IMG/VR virus record: IMGVR_UViG_3300034105_001572
Location: 1 to 31,136 of that record
DNA length: 31,136 nucleotides
Strand: one strand, 5' to 3'
Origin: a virus
The position numbers and the translations under genes are program-made. Within the stretch, counting starts at the first letter, position 1. Each line of letters starts with the position of its first letter. The notes beneath the pieces are model-generated. The model worked only from the letters and a program-made list of their open reading frames with translations. It had not been told where the DNA came from and did not search any database. This document shows positions 1 to 8,237 of this stretch, piece by piece.

Positions 1-3000
1 TAAATCTCACCTGTGTTCTTGAGACGCAATGGTATGTAAATAAATTCAACGGCCTTGGTTGGCTCAATGGCAACATCTACATATAATTCATTACGATCAA
101 TTCTACTCGGTGTGTTGTTGGTTTCATCGCATACTACTGCAAAGTCATAGATAGCTCTTAGACCCACTAGTTCCAGCAACAAACTTTCTACAGCTTGTTT
201 GATCTCGTCACGAGTGATAGAATCGTTTGGCTCAAAGATATATGGACGAGCAAGTTTTGTCAACTGGCTGCGTAGATATACAACTAGACGTGCTACATTG
301 ATGCGATCCAGTGATGATGCATTTCTTGCACGAGTCTTTTGACCATAAGCTACCAATCCTGTACCTACAAAGAACGGAATTGGATTAACTTTTAGATCAT
401 ACAGTGTATCTCTCTGACCGTTGTTTAGAGCAACTGTTTGGAATTCACCTGTCAATGAATCAATGTATCCCACTGCTGTGGCATTGGTAATACCACCACG
501 GCGTGTGCCTGCTGGAGCAAACCAAGGAAAGCTCACTTGATCGCTTAGGGCAATAGTTCTCAGCATCATGTGACTGGCCGGAACCACAGCATTAGCACCT
601 GTAAGGTCAGTGGTAAATCCATTTGGATAGTAAACCGCTGCATATTCGTCATAGGTAACAATACCATTATCTCCGTTGTCTAGTGCTAGATTAGCATTGG
701 TACCCCAGGTTGTTAGGCTTGTTGCATCGCTCTTGAGACGCAATGGTGTATCACCAACCACAAAAGCTGTGACCTTGCGATCCAGATTCAAGTTGATTAG
801 ATTGCTGAGTGCTTCTGGATATCCAGGGCAAGCAATTAGGTTGAAGTTTCTGCGTTCTTCGTCACGTGCTTCTTCGCTGGTGTCGATAGCACTCTTCAAT
901 GCAGCAACCACAGCTGATCTCTGTGCCTTACGACCAAATGATCCTGAACCATCTTCATTGTTGGGACTAGCAGTGGTCCAACGATCTGGCCAGTATAATT
1001 CCATACTCGGTGATCCAGTTTGTCTTTCGTTATCTGCTGTGGTGTCAATATAGCCATTGTTGTATTTCTTGACGTTTCCACCGCTTCTACGTAGATTCCA
1101 CAGCAACATGCCTTTGGGGTATAGATCTGGATCCGGTGCATCTGGGTCCAAGAAATCGTCAGTTAACAAATCTTTGATTGATCCAGAAGGTGCAGCAGTG
1201 GGTGACCCACCACTAGTACCTGCACGAGCATCTGCAAATAAAATACCTTCTTCCGAGGTTTGGTCAGTCTTGTCAACCAGCACCCATTTTAGTGCAATTT
1301 GATTGCCTGCATCAGTGTTGAATTTGTATATGCTTGGGAAGTTTTCTAGATCAGCTGTGCTAATCCAGATGTCACCGTTGACCAAAGCACCACCGTCAGC
1401 TTGTAATATTGGCATACTTGCGGATACAATGGGACCTTCGTCATCAGTATTATTAGCATAGTACGGACTTGTTGCTGATTTGTAGCCCACCCAGGTTGTA
1501 CCATTGTGAATCATTAGATCCACTTCACCAAATGCAGGATTGTACCATAGTTGTCCATCTGCTGGCTCTTCTAATGGAGCATCTGGAGTAGCAGCAAACA
1601 CATCATTGACCAATGGGATCCACAAGGAAGCCAAATAACCTTCTTGTGCTCCTGTGGCCAAGCCACCTGACAATGCGTAGAAATTGCTGGTTCCAGCACC
1701 CGTTGCTAGATTGTAGACTGGGAACAGCGTACCAATAGCACCACCGGTAACATCAGTTAGTCTGATATCGCCACCTGTCTTATGTGTGATTACCAATTCG
1801 TTGCTGGTAGTAACACTGGCCACTACGTTATTTGTGATAGCAGCACTTGTTGAATCAGTGTAACTAGCAGCATTAATCAATCCTGCAATTGTAAACGCAT
1901 CGTCTGCTGTGCCTGCTGCTGTGAATGTAAATGAAGCTGCTGAACTTAGTGCGTTATCGCCAACGATCGACTGTTTGATTGTGAAAGTTTTTACACCACT
2001 AATTGTTCCTGTGGTAATAATTTTAGATTTAATTGCAGTTTCACCGCTGGCTGCTCTTTTAAATATTCTAAAAGTGGTAGTAGCCAGTGTTTGATCCGGA
2101 GCATCAAAACCGTTCACTGCTCCAGTGGTAGCAGAGTATGATCCTGCGTGTTCTCTAGCATTTGTTTGAACAAATAATGCACCTTTGGGAAGATTTGCGC
2201 CGCCGCCGGATTTATCTAGAAAGTACAAGGCAGAGTGCGGAGTTGCGTACAAAGGTGCTTCATTGGCTACCCAAGCATCAGTACTTTGATTGTAGCGTTT
2301 TACTCTCCAACGAGCTCCATTGTTTGGCTCAGTAGTTTTGAGCCATACTGAACCTGTAGGACGAGCATTTACAGTAGAACCAAAATCTGATCTTTTAAAC
2401 AACGGTACACTGGTGTGTGGTTGTTGGGCCAATGCCGGACACATATATGTGCCAGCTGCAATGTTTAATAGGCCAGCACCAGTGCCTAGAGCAGTTCCAC
2501 TGATCACAATACCACCAGTTCCACCATCGATTGCTGTAGAATCACCGCCTGTGGCAGTGGAAGTACCGTCACTGTATAGATACAGTCTGTTGTTGCTGGC
2601 GACGGCTGTGATACCGCTGCCATTCATTAGAGTATTGATGCTTGACACACAGGAAGTAAGACTGACACCTGGTGTAATAGTGACCCCATTGATGATCAAT
2701 GTGCCTGATAATGCACCTACCGCTGCTGAACTAAATGCTGTGGGGTGACTGGCTGCCCAGTCAGGACTACCAACCAGTACCCACGTACCGGCTGTGATAC
2801 CAGCAGTGGCATTGCCTGCACTCTTGTAGTATATTCTTACTAGCTCGTCTTCAGCTAAAAATGTTCCGTCGCCTGCGGCTGTTTGAAACACTACAGCGTA
2901 GTCACCAATGGTGCCTACTGATGTTTTAGGAGCATTGCTACTGATATTATCTAGATCAGCATCTGTGAGTACCAAAGGAGTTTTAGCAGTAAATTTTTGA

Positions 3001-3473
3001 CCGCTGTCGGCTAATGCCAAACCGTTCCATTCGTTAATACCCCAAGTAGTGGTTTGTGTGTCTACCCACCATTTGCCATCAGCTGGATCCGCTCCCGGTG
3101 CATCTGTTTTACCTTCTAGTTCATTTAGGTTAATATCTGCACGTAGTATAAATGCAGAATTTGAAACACCCAACAAGCTGTAAGCAGCTAGAAGACCGTA
3201 TTCGTTTCTTTCTCCGCCGTGTATAGGACTGGCCGATACTGTCTTTTCAAAGAACGGTGAACCAAATGTATCAACGAGTTCTCGTTGACTTGTAACTCTA
3301 AATACCTTACCTGCATTGGCTGCAGTGGTGCCTGAAGCTGTGCCTGTGCCAGCTCCGTTTATTTTGTTTTCAGCAGTGGCTACAACAATTAACGGAACCG
3401 TGCCTGGTTCAGCTGGAGTGTAAAAACTCTCGTCAATTACTTGTACTTCTACGCCTGGTGATGTTAGTGCCAT
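1..3473 (-). CDS. gp18: Tail sheath protein, T4 gp18-like (3' end cut by window edge)
   Basis: The frame is open on the minus strand from an ATG at 3473 to base 1 with no stop, giving at least 1157 residues. The start is supported by an AGGAG Shine-Dalgarno just upstream (complement of 3482-3487) and a CTAAATA late-promoter-like element. The N-terminus reads MALTSPGVEVQVIDESF, typical of contractile-tail sheath proteins of the T4/cyanophage group. The last visible part (ARLVVYLRSQL, then a KLARPYIFEPND-type stretch) resembles the conserved sheath C-terminal domain that packs around the tube, so little is probably missing. The family forms the contractile outer tail tube that drives injection. 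T4 gp18 is about 660 residues, so this one is nearly twice as long. The extra length is a Ser/Thr/Gly/Ala-rich middle section with short 'ADGxxWY...NGTTWV' modules near 3040-3095 and 1470-1570. The family call is firm; the function of the insert is unknown. Confidence 0.85.
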   Translation of the reverse strand, partial: MALTSPGVEVQVIDESFYTPAEPGTVPLIVVATAENKINGAGTGTASGTTAANAGKVFRVTSQRELVDTFGSPFFEKTVSASPIHGGERNEYGLLAAYSLLGVSNSAFILRADINLNELEGKTDAPGADPADGKWWVDTQTTTWGINEWNGLALADSGQKFTAKTPLVLTDADLDNISSNAPKTSVGTIGDYAVVFQTAAGDGTFLAEDELVRIYYKSAGNATAGITAGTWVLVGSPDWAASHPTAFSSAAVGALSGTLIINGVTITPGVSLTSCVSSINTLMNGSGITAVASNNRLYLYSDGTSTATGGDSTAIDGGTGGIVISGTALGTGAGLLNIAAGTYMCPALAQQPHTSVPLFKRSDFGSTVNARPTGSVWLKTTEPNNGARWRVKRYNQSTDAWVANEAPLYATPHSALYFLDKSGGGANLPKGALFVQTNAREHAGSYSATTGAVNGFDAPDQTLATTTFRIFKRAASGETAIKSKIITTGTISGVKTFTIKQSIVGDNALSSAASFTFTAAGTADDAFTIAGLINAASYTDSTSAAITNNVVASVTTSNELVITHKTGGDIRLTDVTGGAIGTLFPVYNLATGAGTSNFYALSGGLATGAQEGYLASLWIPLVNDVFAATPDAPLEEPADGQLWYNPAFGEVDLMIHNGTTWVGYKSATSPYYANNTDDEGPIVSASMPILQADGGALVNGDIWISTADLENFPSIYKFNTDAGNQIALKWVLVDKTDQTSEEGILFADARAGTSGGSPTAAPSGSIKDLLTDDFLDPDAPDPDLYPKGMLLWNLRRSGGNVKKYNNGYIDTTADNERQTGSPSMELYWPDRWTTASPNNEDGSGSFGRKAQRSAVVAALKSAIDTSEEARDEERRNFNLIACPGYPEALSNLINLNLDRKVTAFVVGDTPLRLKSDATSLTTWGTNANLALDNGDNGIVTYDEYAAVYYPNGFTTDLTGANAVVPASHMMLRTIALSDQVSFPWFAPAGTRRGGITNATAVGYIDSLTGEFQTVALNNGQRDTLYDLKVNPIPFFVGTGLVAYGQKTRARNASSLDRINVARLVVYLRSQLTKLARPYIFEPNDSITRDEIKQAVESLLLELVGLRAIYDFAVVCDETNNTPSRIDRNELYVDVAIEPTKAVEFIYIPLRLKNTGEI

Positions 3474-3481
3474 TCGACTGT

Positions 3482-3487
3482 CTCCTA
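3482..3487 (-). promoter_or_regulatory. Shine-Dalgarno of the tail sheath gene
   Basis: Read on the minus strand the upstream sequence is CCTAGGAGACAGTCGAATG. AGGAGA lies about 8 nt before the ATG at 3473 and fixes this start. It is one of the strongest ribosome binding sites in the window and fits a highly expressed structural protein. Confidence 0.7.
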
Positions 3488-3507
3488 GGGTTAAATCAAT
3501 GTACTAT

Positions 3508-3514
3508 TATTTAG
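3508..3514 (-). promoter_or_regulatory. Candidate late promoter (CTAAATA) for the sheath gene
   Basis: The minus strand reads CTAAATAATAG about 35 nt upstream of the sheath ATG. The core matches the T4 late-promoter consensus TATAAATA in its TAAATA part. An identical CTAAATA precedes the small virion gene that starts at 28481. The identification rests on motif and position only. Confidence 0.45.
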
Positions 3515-3567
3515 CGGCATCATTAAAAAACCCCAGGATATACAAGATTGAAAAGGGGCTGAAAAGG

Positions 3568-3575
3568 TGTAAATA
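3568..3575 (+). promoter_or_regulatory. Candidate late promoter (TGTAAATA) for the HNH-like gene
   Basis: TGTAAATA ends exactly 5 nt before the ATG at 3581. By the geometry of T4 late promoters the transcript would start at or next to the A of the ATG. The nearest purine-rich stretch (AAAAGG) is too far upstream to be a normal Shine-Dalgarno, so a leaderless mRNA is possible. Confidence 0.35.
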
Positions 3576-3580
3576 TACTT

Positions 3581-3916
3581 ATGAGACCCCTTTGTAAGTG
3601 TGGACAACGACCCCGTGCTGTGAACTATAAAAAGAACGACAAGATATATTATCGAAGCCTCTGCGAAATCTGCATGGCTAATGGTCTAAGTTTTGGTATA
3701 CCCAGATGGTATCGATCTGGGTATCGAATTAAAAATCAATGCGACAAGTGCGGATTTCGTTCAGCACACAAAGAAGTTTTTAGAGTATTTCACATGGACG
3801 GCAATCTAGACAACTGTCGCTACAACAATTTAAAAACTGTGTGTTCGAACTGTGCTCAAATACTAGGCAAAGAAGGAATCACTTGGCGACAGGGCGATCT
3901 TGTCGCTGACTACTAG
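3581..3916 (+). CDS. Small zinc-binding HNH-like protein
   Basis: This is a 111-residue basic protein with two zinc-ribbon-like cysteine sets: C5/C7 with C28/C31, and C54/C57 with C88/C91. Between the second pair lies VFHMDGNLDNCRYNNLKTVC, which has the His-x-Asp-Gly-Asn and Asn-Asn-Leu pattern of the HNH nuclease fold (H71, N82/N83). The usual final His after the last CxxC is replaced (CSNCAQ), so catalysis is uncertain. Similar short proteins are common in T4-like marine phages, usually annotated as HNH-like or hypothetical. It is the only plus-strand gene between the sheath and the neck genes, and its 3' end overlaps the convergent kinase gene by 54 nt. It could be a homing-type nuclease, a DNA-binding zinc protein or a degenerate relative. 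Confidence 0.6.
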   Translation: MRPLCKCGQRPRAVNYKKNDKIYYRSLCEICMANGLSFGIPRWYRSGYRIKNQCDKCGFRSAHKEVFRVFHMDGNLDNCRYNNLKTVCSNCAQILGKEGITWRQGDLVADY

Positions 3917-4519
3917 ACTAGCTGACTGCCTATAAAGGTCATCAATAGAACTATTGTTGTCAATGACCACATCAAAATCACTGCCTAACCAAGCCCACTC
4001 GCTAGCGTGTATCTTGCGCATTTTCATTGCGTTCAATCCCACGTTGTTGCCTTGATTTGCGCTGACTGCATCTGCATACCAGTCGGGCAGTGTGCCTCTT
4101 TGTACCCAAACAATGCTGCCACCTGCACGTTTTAGTGATTCAATTTCATTGGGGAATCTGCAATCTGAAATAACAATATTATCTCGACTGTTGCGCAGTT
4201 TGTTTTCTAGGCTGGCAATCCATATATCATCGTGAAATGCCTTACGACAAACTTCAGTACCCCAGTATTGTAGAACCCATCTTGGAGTCAATGTAGGCAT
4301 ATCTAGTCTAGCGGCCCACCAAGGATCTACTTGTTCACGCCATTCACGTGCTTCTTTAGTTCGACCTTCCAGCATGGTTCTGTCCCAGCCAAATACTGAT
4401 GCCACTGCGTCTTTAAGGGTTGATGCAAAACTTTCTCTACGAAACTCGTGAAAATTCACTAGATAGTCTGCAACTGTGTCTTTACCTGAGCCAATAAAAC
4501 CGCAAATTCCAATAATCAT
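3863..4519 (-). CDS. gp1: Deoxynucleoside monophosphate kinase, T4 gp1-like
   Basis: The product is 218 residues and starts with a P-loop, GFIGSGKDT (residues 7-15). After it come an Arg-rich lid-like section (GRTKEAREWREQ), RWVLQYWGTEVCR and an ISDCRFPNE motif, all typical of T4 gp1-type dNMP kinases. These phosphorylate dGMP, dTMP and hydroxymethyl-dCMP to feed phage DNA synthesis in the cytoplasm. I chose the ATG at 4519 over an in-frame TTG at 4531: GGAG lies 6 nt before this ATG, and the TTG start would place that ribosome site inside the gene. The start lies in a long inverted repeat that could hide the ribosome site. The last 54 nt overlap the convergent HNH-like gene. A nucleotide metabolism gene inside a structural block is unexpected. 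Confidence 0.8.
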   Translation of the reverse strand: MIIGICGFIGSGKDTVADYLVNFHEFRRESFASTLKDAVASVFGWDRTMLEGRTKEAREWREQVDPWWAARLDMPTLTPRWVLQYWGTEVCRKAFHDDIWIASLENKLRNSRDNIVISDCRFPNEIESLKRAGGSIVWVQRGTLPDWYADAVSANQGNNVGLNAMKMRKIHASEWAWLGSDFDVVIDNNSSIDDLYRQSASLVVSDKIALSPSDSFFA

Positions 4520-4557
4520 AATATTCTCCAACTGTATAAAGTATACAGGAGAATATT
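4520..4557 (-). promoter_or_regulatory. Inverted repeat covering the dNMP kinase ribosome site
   Basis: Arms 4520-4529 (AATATTCTCC) and 4548-4557 (GGAGAATATT) are perfect 10-bp complements. Inside them TGTATA (4533-4538) and TATACA (4542-4547) extend the stem after a 3-nt bulge, with a 3-nt loop. In the kinase transcript the 3' arm contains the GGAG ribosome site immediately before the ATG, so the folded RNA would sequester it. No T-run follows, so it does not look like an intrinsic terminator. The inverted repeat is seen directly; the regulatory role is inferred. Confidence 0.6.
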
Positions 4558-4564
4558 GCTGCGG

Positions 4565-5323
4565 TCAACCTATAATAAAAGTATATCCTTGGCCGCCTGG
4601 TACTAATTTCATCAAATCATCTGTGAGTTTTTCAATTTCAGTAGTGGCTTCTGCTTTCATTGCCGCACCGTTTAGACTGCTTCCGCCTTGCGGGCCAGCA
4701 ATTTGAGCAAATTTTTCACGAGCTTGACCTAACATCATCTTGCAGTTGGCTAAACTATAGTCTTTGATCCATTGTCCTGCATAGGTATCGTCAATAATAG
4801 CAAAATCTGGTTTAGTATTGTAAACCCATAACATTACTTCTTCATCACCCCTAGGACGCTGTTGAATCATTATCTTGCGACTTTGTGGTTGCCAGGTAAA
4901 ATTGATAAACGATCCAAACATCTTGCCTACTAATTCTTGATAACCACTGAATAATTCGTAGGTTAATAGTCCGCCCATATTTGTCGAACTCAACAAATAG
5001 GTATTGGTATAGGCCATGTTAAACGGCTCAAATACTGTGCCGCCAGTACCGTTACCACTTCTTGATCCAACTGATCTACGAAATATTTGTCGCACCTGTT
5101 GTACTTCTTTAGGCAAAATATATTCTTGCTGATTTTCTCTCAGCGTTAAAAATGCATAACTTTCTTCAACGGCATTATCTGAACGCTGTCGAAATACGCC
5201 TAATGCTCTGTTTAGTGCAGTTTCGTAATGTATAGGATCTAGCTCTACGTCAATCATGCCGTCGCCTAGCATGGCTTTGCAGTAACTAAAAACTTCTTGC
5301 TTGGATTGGTCTATTTGGCTCAT
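4565..5323 (-). CDS. gp13: Neck protein, T4 gp13-like
   Basis: The product is 252 residues, starting MSQIDQSKQEVFSYC. The frame is open 47 codons further upstream, but that extension overlaps the divergent neck gene and reads like non-coding sequence, so the ATG at 5323 was chosen. The body contains DGMIDVELDP, RQRSDNAVEESYAFLTL, a YILPKEVQQVRQIFRR strand and LLTYELFSGYQELVGKMFG. It ends in a Gly/Ala-rich tail with FAQIAGPQGGSSLNGAAMKAE. This pattern is familiar from neck proteins of cyanophage-type T4-like viruses, and the neighbouring gp14- and gp15-like genes support it. gp13 and gp14 form the neck that closes the filled head and joins it to the tail. Only the gp13 assignment, as against another neck protein, is uncertain. 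Confidence 0.65.
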   Translation of the reverse strand: MSQIDQSKQEVFSYCKAMLGDGMIDVELDPIHYETALNRALGVFRQRSDNAVEESYAFLTLRENQQEYILPKEVQQVRQIFRRSVGSRSGNGTGGTVFEPFNMAYTNTYLLSSTNMGGLLTYELFSGYQELVGKMFGSFINFTWQPQSRKIMIQQRPRGDEEVMLWVYNTKPDFAIIDDTYAGQWIKDYSLANCKMMLGQAREKFAQIAGPQGGSSLNGAAMKAEATTEIEKLTDDLMKLVPGGQGYTFIIG

Positions 5324-5328
5324 ACAAC

Positions 5329-5349
5329 TATTTATCGTAGCGGTAAATA
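5329..5349. promoter_or_regulatory. Overlapping divergent late-promoter-like elements between neck genes
   Basis: The gap between the divergent neck genes is under 35 nt. The minus strand carries GATAAATA (5336 to 5329), ending 5 nt before the ATG at 5323. The plus strand carries GGTAAATA (5342-5349), ending 1 nt before the ATG at 5351 and 7 nt before the one at 5357. Neither gene has a recognisable Shine-Dalgarno. If both elements work, the two transcripts would be leaderless or nearly so and the RNA polymerase footprints would overlap. This rests on motif only. Confidence 0.35.
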
Positions 5350-5350
5350 T

Positions 5351-6748
5351 ATGACTATGCCAAGACTGAGCCTTTACCGTCCTGAAAAGGGCAATGATTA
5401 TAAATTTATAGATAAAAATATCTGGGAAATGTTCCAGGTTGGTGGTACTGATGTGTTTATACATCGATATCTAGGTCCCGGATCTACTGGGAATACTGCC
5501 TCTCCTACACAACCCGTATATAACACCAGTGATCCTACACAGATCCAAGACCTGCTGTTTTTAGAAAACAGAGATCGCAAGTATGATCCCGATATCTATA
5601 TCATGCGAGGAGTGTACAGTCTTCAAGATCTAGATTTTAATCTAAGCCAGTTTGGATTATTTTTACAAAACGATACTGTTTTTATTACGTTTCATATCAA
5701 CGACACTATAGAAAAATTAGGCCGTAAGTTGATCAGTGGAGATGTTATAGAACTGCCGCATTTAAAAGATGATCATGCTCTTAATGACTTTCAATTTGCT
5801 CTTAAAAGATTCTATGTAATTGAAGAAGTAAATCGGGCTGCAGAAGGATTCTCAGTTACTTGGTATCCGCATCTATATCGTGCCAAATGTAAACCCCTAG
5901 TTGACAGTCAAGAATTCAAAGAAATACTGGATCAGGTTGCTAACAAAGATGCAATGGTTGGTACATACAACTCTGCTGTAATCTATTATCCAGGTGATGT
6001 TGTCACTGGGTTGGATGGAAAAAATTATACAGTGCTACAAGAAGTAACTGGAGTTGCACCTCCTAACGCTACCTATTATGAACTAGCCGACAGCTTACGA
6101 AACATAATGAGCACCTACGAAAAAGAAATGCAGATCACCCAGGCAGTGCTTGATCAGGCCGAAGCAGATGCTCCAAGGAGCGGTTCAGATACTACCCAGT
6201 TTTATACGCTAACCGTGGACGAGGATAAATTACCGGTACTGGTCAGCGCAGATAACGGCCTGTTAGATGCTAGCTTAGAAACTCAGGCCACTGATGAAGC
6301 AGGCAATCTTTTGTTTAACATCGATGGTACTCCGGTGTATGTAGGATCTACTGCTGCCACCGCTTTACTATCATCAGAAATATCTGGTTATAACGGATAT
6401 CTTGTTGGTGATGGTGTTCCTCCAAACAGTGCTCCATTTACGGCTGGCATAGCCTTTCCTCTAGCTCCTGCAAATGGTCAATTCTGTCTACGTAAAGATT
6501 ATTTCCCTTATAGGTTGTTTAGATATAACGGATCAAGATGGGTCAAAGTTGAAGACAAGGTAAGAATGACTATGAGTAACTTGGGACCAAGTGATGTTGG
6601 TGTAGGTGATCAATTTGAAGGCAAGGATGTTCGTCAGACACAAAAAGCTGGATTTATTAACAATACAAATACAGACACAATAAATGGACACACTGTGAAA
6701 GAAAGACAGAGTCTCAGCAAGGCTCTAAGACCAGAGGCAGATGAATAA
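5351..6748 (+). CDS. gp14: Neck protein, T4 gp14-like
   Basis: The product is 465 residues. The first 190 match the cyanophage-type gp14 pattern: MPRLSLYRPEKGNDYKF, then VGGTDVFIHRYLGPG, DLLFLENRDRKYDPDIY and LSQFGLFLQNDTVF, then ALKRFYVIEE, EGFSVTWYPHLYRAKCKP and LVDSQEFKEILDQ. The remainder is an extension with a carbohydrate-binding-like 'YYPGDVVTGLDGKNYTVL' stretch and a 'RLFRYNGSRWVKVEDKVR' module; T4 gp14 is only about 256 residues. The start is ATG 5351 or 5357. The second would match homologues beginning M-x-R-L-S-L and is equally acceptable. The stop overlaps the next start (TAATG), so the neck and tail-completion genes are coupled. Its role would be attachment of the tail to the portal vertex of the head. 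Confidence 0.72.
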   Translation: MTMPRLSLYRPEKGNDYKFIDKNIWEMFQVGGTDVFIHRYLGPGSTGNTASPTQPVYNTSDPTQIQDLLFLENRDRKYDPDIYIMRGVYSLQDLDFNLSQFGLFLQNDTVFITFHINDTIEKLGRKLISGDVIELPHLKDDHALNDFQFALKRFYVIEEVNRAAEGFSVTWYPHLYRAKCKPLVDSQEFKEILDQVANKDAMVGTYNSAVIYYPGDVVTGLDGKNYTVLQEVTGVAPPNATYYELADSLRNIMSTYEKEMQITQAVLDQAEADAPRSGSDTTQFYTLTVDEDKLPVLVSADNGLLDASLETQATDEAGNLLFNIDGTPVYVGSTAATALLSSEISGYNGYLVGDGVPPNSAPFTAGIAFPLAPANGQFCLRKDYFPYRLFRYNGSRWVKVEDKVRMTMSNLGPSDVGVGDQFEGKDVRQTQKAGFINNTNTDTINGHTVKERQSLSKALRPEADE

Positions 6749-8226
6749 TGGATTATTTTTACGATGCGCAAGTAAGACGATATGTCACACAGTTTATGAG
6801 AATCTTTATAGGATTCAAATACAAAACTGGAGGCGATGTTCCTGAGGAGCGACACGTGCCTGTGTTGTACGGTGATATGACCAGACAGGTTGCCAGCATG
6901 ATTAAAGACAACAGTGAAAACAAACTGTCAACGGTGCCTAGAATAGCCTGTTATATCAGTGGTCTTGAGTTGGATAATTCTAGACTCAGTGACTATAGTT
7001 TTGTTAGTAAACTATCTGTGAGAGAACGGCAGTATACTACTAATCCAGCAGGCGAAAGAGAATACGGTGGTGTACAGGGCGGTGGGTACACAGTAGAAAG
7101 ACTCATGCCTACTCCATTCAAACTGTCTATGAAAGCAGAAATCTGGACCAGTAACACAGATCAAAAACTTCAGTTGCTGGAACAGATTTTGGTATTGTTT
7201 AATCCCAGCCTTGAAATTCAAACTACAGACAACTATGTTGACTGGACCAGTATTAGTGTAGTAGATCTTAGTAGCATTAATTTTAGTTCTAGAACTATTC
7301 CTCAAGGAACAGAAAGTGACATTGATATATGTACCCTAGACTTTCAAACTCCTATCTGGATCAGTCCGCCTGCTAAGGTTAAGAAAATGGGTATTATTAA
7401 AAACATCATCATGAATGTATTTGGGGAATCAGGACAATTGTTAGGTCTAGAAGATCTCATATTCAATGGTGACAGTGCGTCCACTCAGATACGAAACACC
7501 GTGGATCGATTTGGTGTATTATTAATATTAAACAAGGCTACAGGATTGTATGATCTCACTGTGTTAAATGTATATGAAGCAGTGATAGCCCTAGGTCTAG
7601 ATGAAACTCCTTACAAAGGCAATCAACAAAGACTAGATTGGTATAAAATACTAGAGCTTCACGGTGGGTATACAGGCACCAGTAGAATACATTTTACACA
7701 GCCCAGCGGCTATGAAGTCACAGGCACATTTACCGTAAATGAAGTTGATCCTACATATCTAGTGATAGATCTTGACATGGACACAGTCCCTACTAATACA
7801 ATATTACCTGTGACTGCTATCGTTGATCCCTACAAGTTTAGCCCTATTGAAAAATTTGGAAGTATTGCCGCAATTCCTGTAGGCACAAGATATCTAGTGT
7901 TAGACGATGTCAATAACAGTGCGAATGTAGGACAGCACGTGGAAAATTCTGGCTGGAACAACTTTGATTCTGGATCAACTGCCTACGACGGCCCAGATGC
8001 ATGGAAAGATCTCATAGGTAATGACACTGTGATTAAGGCCAATTCTATAATTCAATGGACCGGTACTGTATGGCAAGAAACGTTTGACCCTAGCATAGTG
8101 ACAACTATTCAGTATTTCACCAACTTGACCACAGGTGTGCAATACAAGTGGGACGGCACACAATGGTTACGATCATTTGAGGGCGAATATGCTGCCGGAT
8201 ATTGGAGATTTGATCTAGACGCTTGA
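6748..8226 (+). CDS. gp15: Tail completion and sheath stabiliser protein, T4 gp15-like
   Basis: The product is 492 residues and begins MDYFYDAQVRRYVTQFMRIF, as in gp15-type proteins of T4-like marine phages. The conserved core includes RHVPVLYGDMTRQVASMI, IACYISGLELDNSR, VERLMPTPFKLSMKAEIWTS, QILVLFNPSLEIQTTDNYVD and PIWISPPAKVKKMGIIKNII. This ring protein caps the tail tube and sheath and joins tail to neck. T4 gp15 is about 272 residues. The extra C-terminal half carries a DQTPY/GYTGTSRI-like region and ends with a 'GVQYKWDGTQWLRSFEGEY' module, a short aromatic 'GTxW' unit also seen in the sheath and fibre genes here. It is translationally coupled to the gp14-like gene by the TAATG overlap. 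Confidence 0.78.
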   Translation: MDYFYDAQVRRYVTQFMRIFIGFKYKTGGDVPEERHVPVLYGDMTRQVASMIKDNSENKLSTVPRIACYISGLELDNSRLSDYSFVSKLSVRERQYTTNPAGEREYGGVQGGGYTVERLMPTPFKLSMKAEIWTSNTDQKLQLLEQILVLFNPSLEIQTTDNYVDWTSISVVDLSSINFSSRTIPQGTESDIDICTLDFQTPIWISPPAKVKKMGIIKNIIMNVFGESGQLLGLEDLIFNGDSASTQIRNTVDRFGVLLILNKATGLYDLTVLNVYEAVIALGLDETPYKGNQQRLDWYKILELHGGYTGTSRIHFTQPSGYEVTGTFTVNEVDPTYLVIDLDMDTVPTNTILPVTAIVDPYKFSPIEKFGSIAAIPVGTRYLVLDDVNNSANVGQHVENSGWNNFDSGSTAYDGPDAWKDLIGNDTVIKANSIIQWTGTVWQETFDPSIVTTIQYFTNLTTGVQYKWDGTQWLRSFEGEYAAGYWRFDLDA

Positions 8227-8237
8227 TAAGTATCTAG

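Noticed and set aside
676-2748. Several plus-strand open frames of 60-142 codons opposite the sheath gene.
   Set aside because: Antisense shadows of the long minus-strand sheath frame: low-complexity Ala/Val/Pro translations, no ribosome sites and no recognisable domains.
4519-4531. TTG start four codons upstream for the dNMP kinase.
   Set aside because: It would overlap the GGAG site that fits the ATG at 4519.
4520-4557. Intrinsic transcription terminator after the gp13-like gene.
   Set aside because: The stem is strong but no U-run follows in the transcript direction, and the 3' arm contains the next gene's ribosome site, so a translational role fits better.
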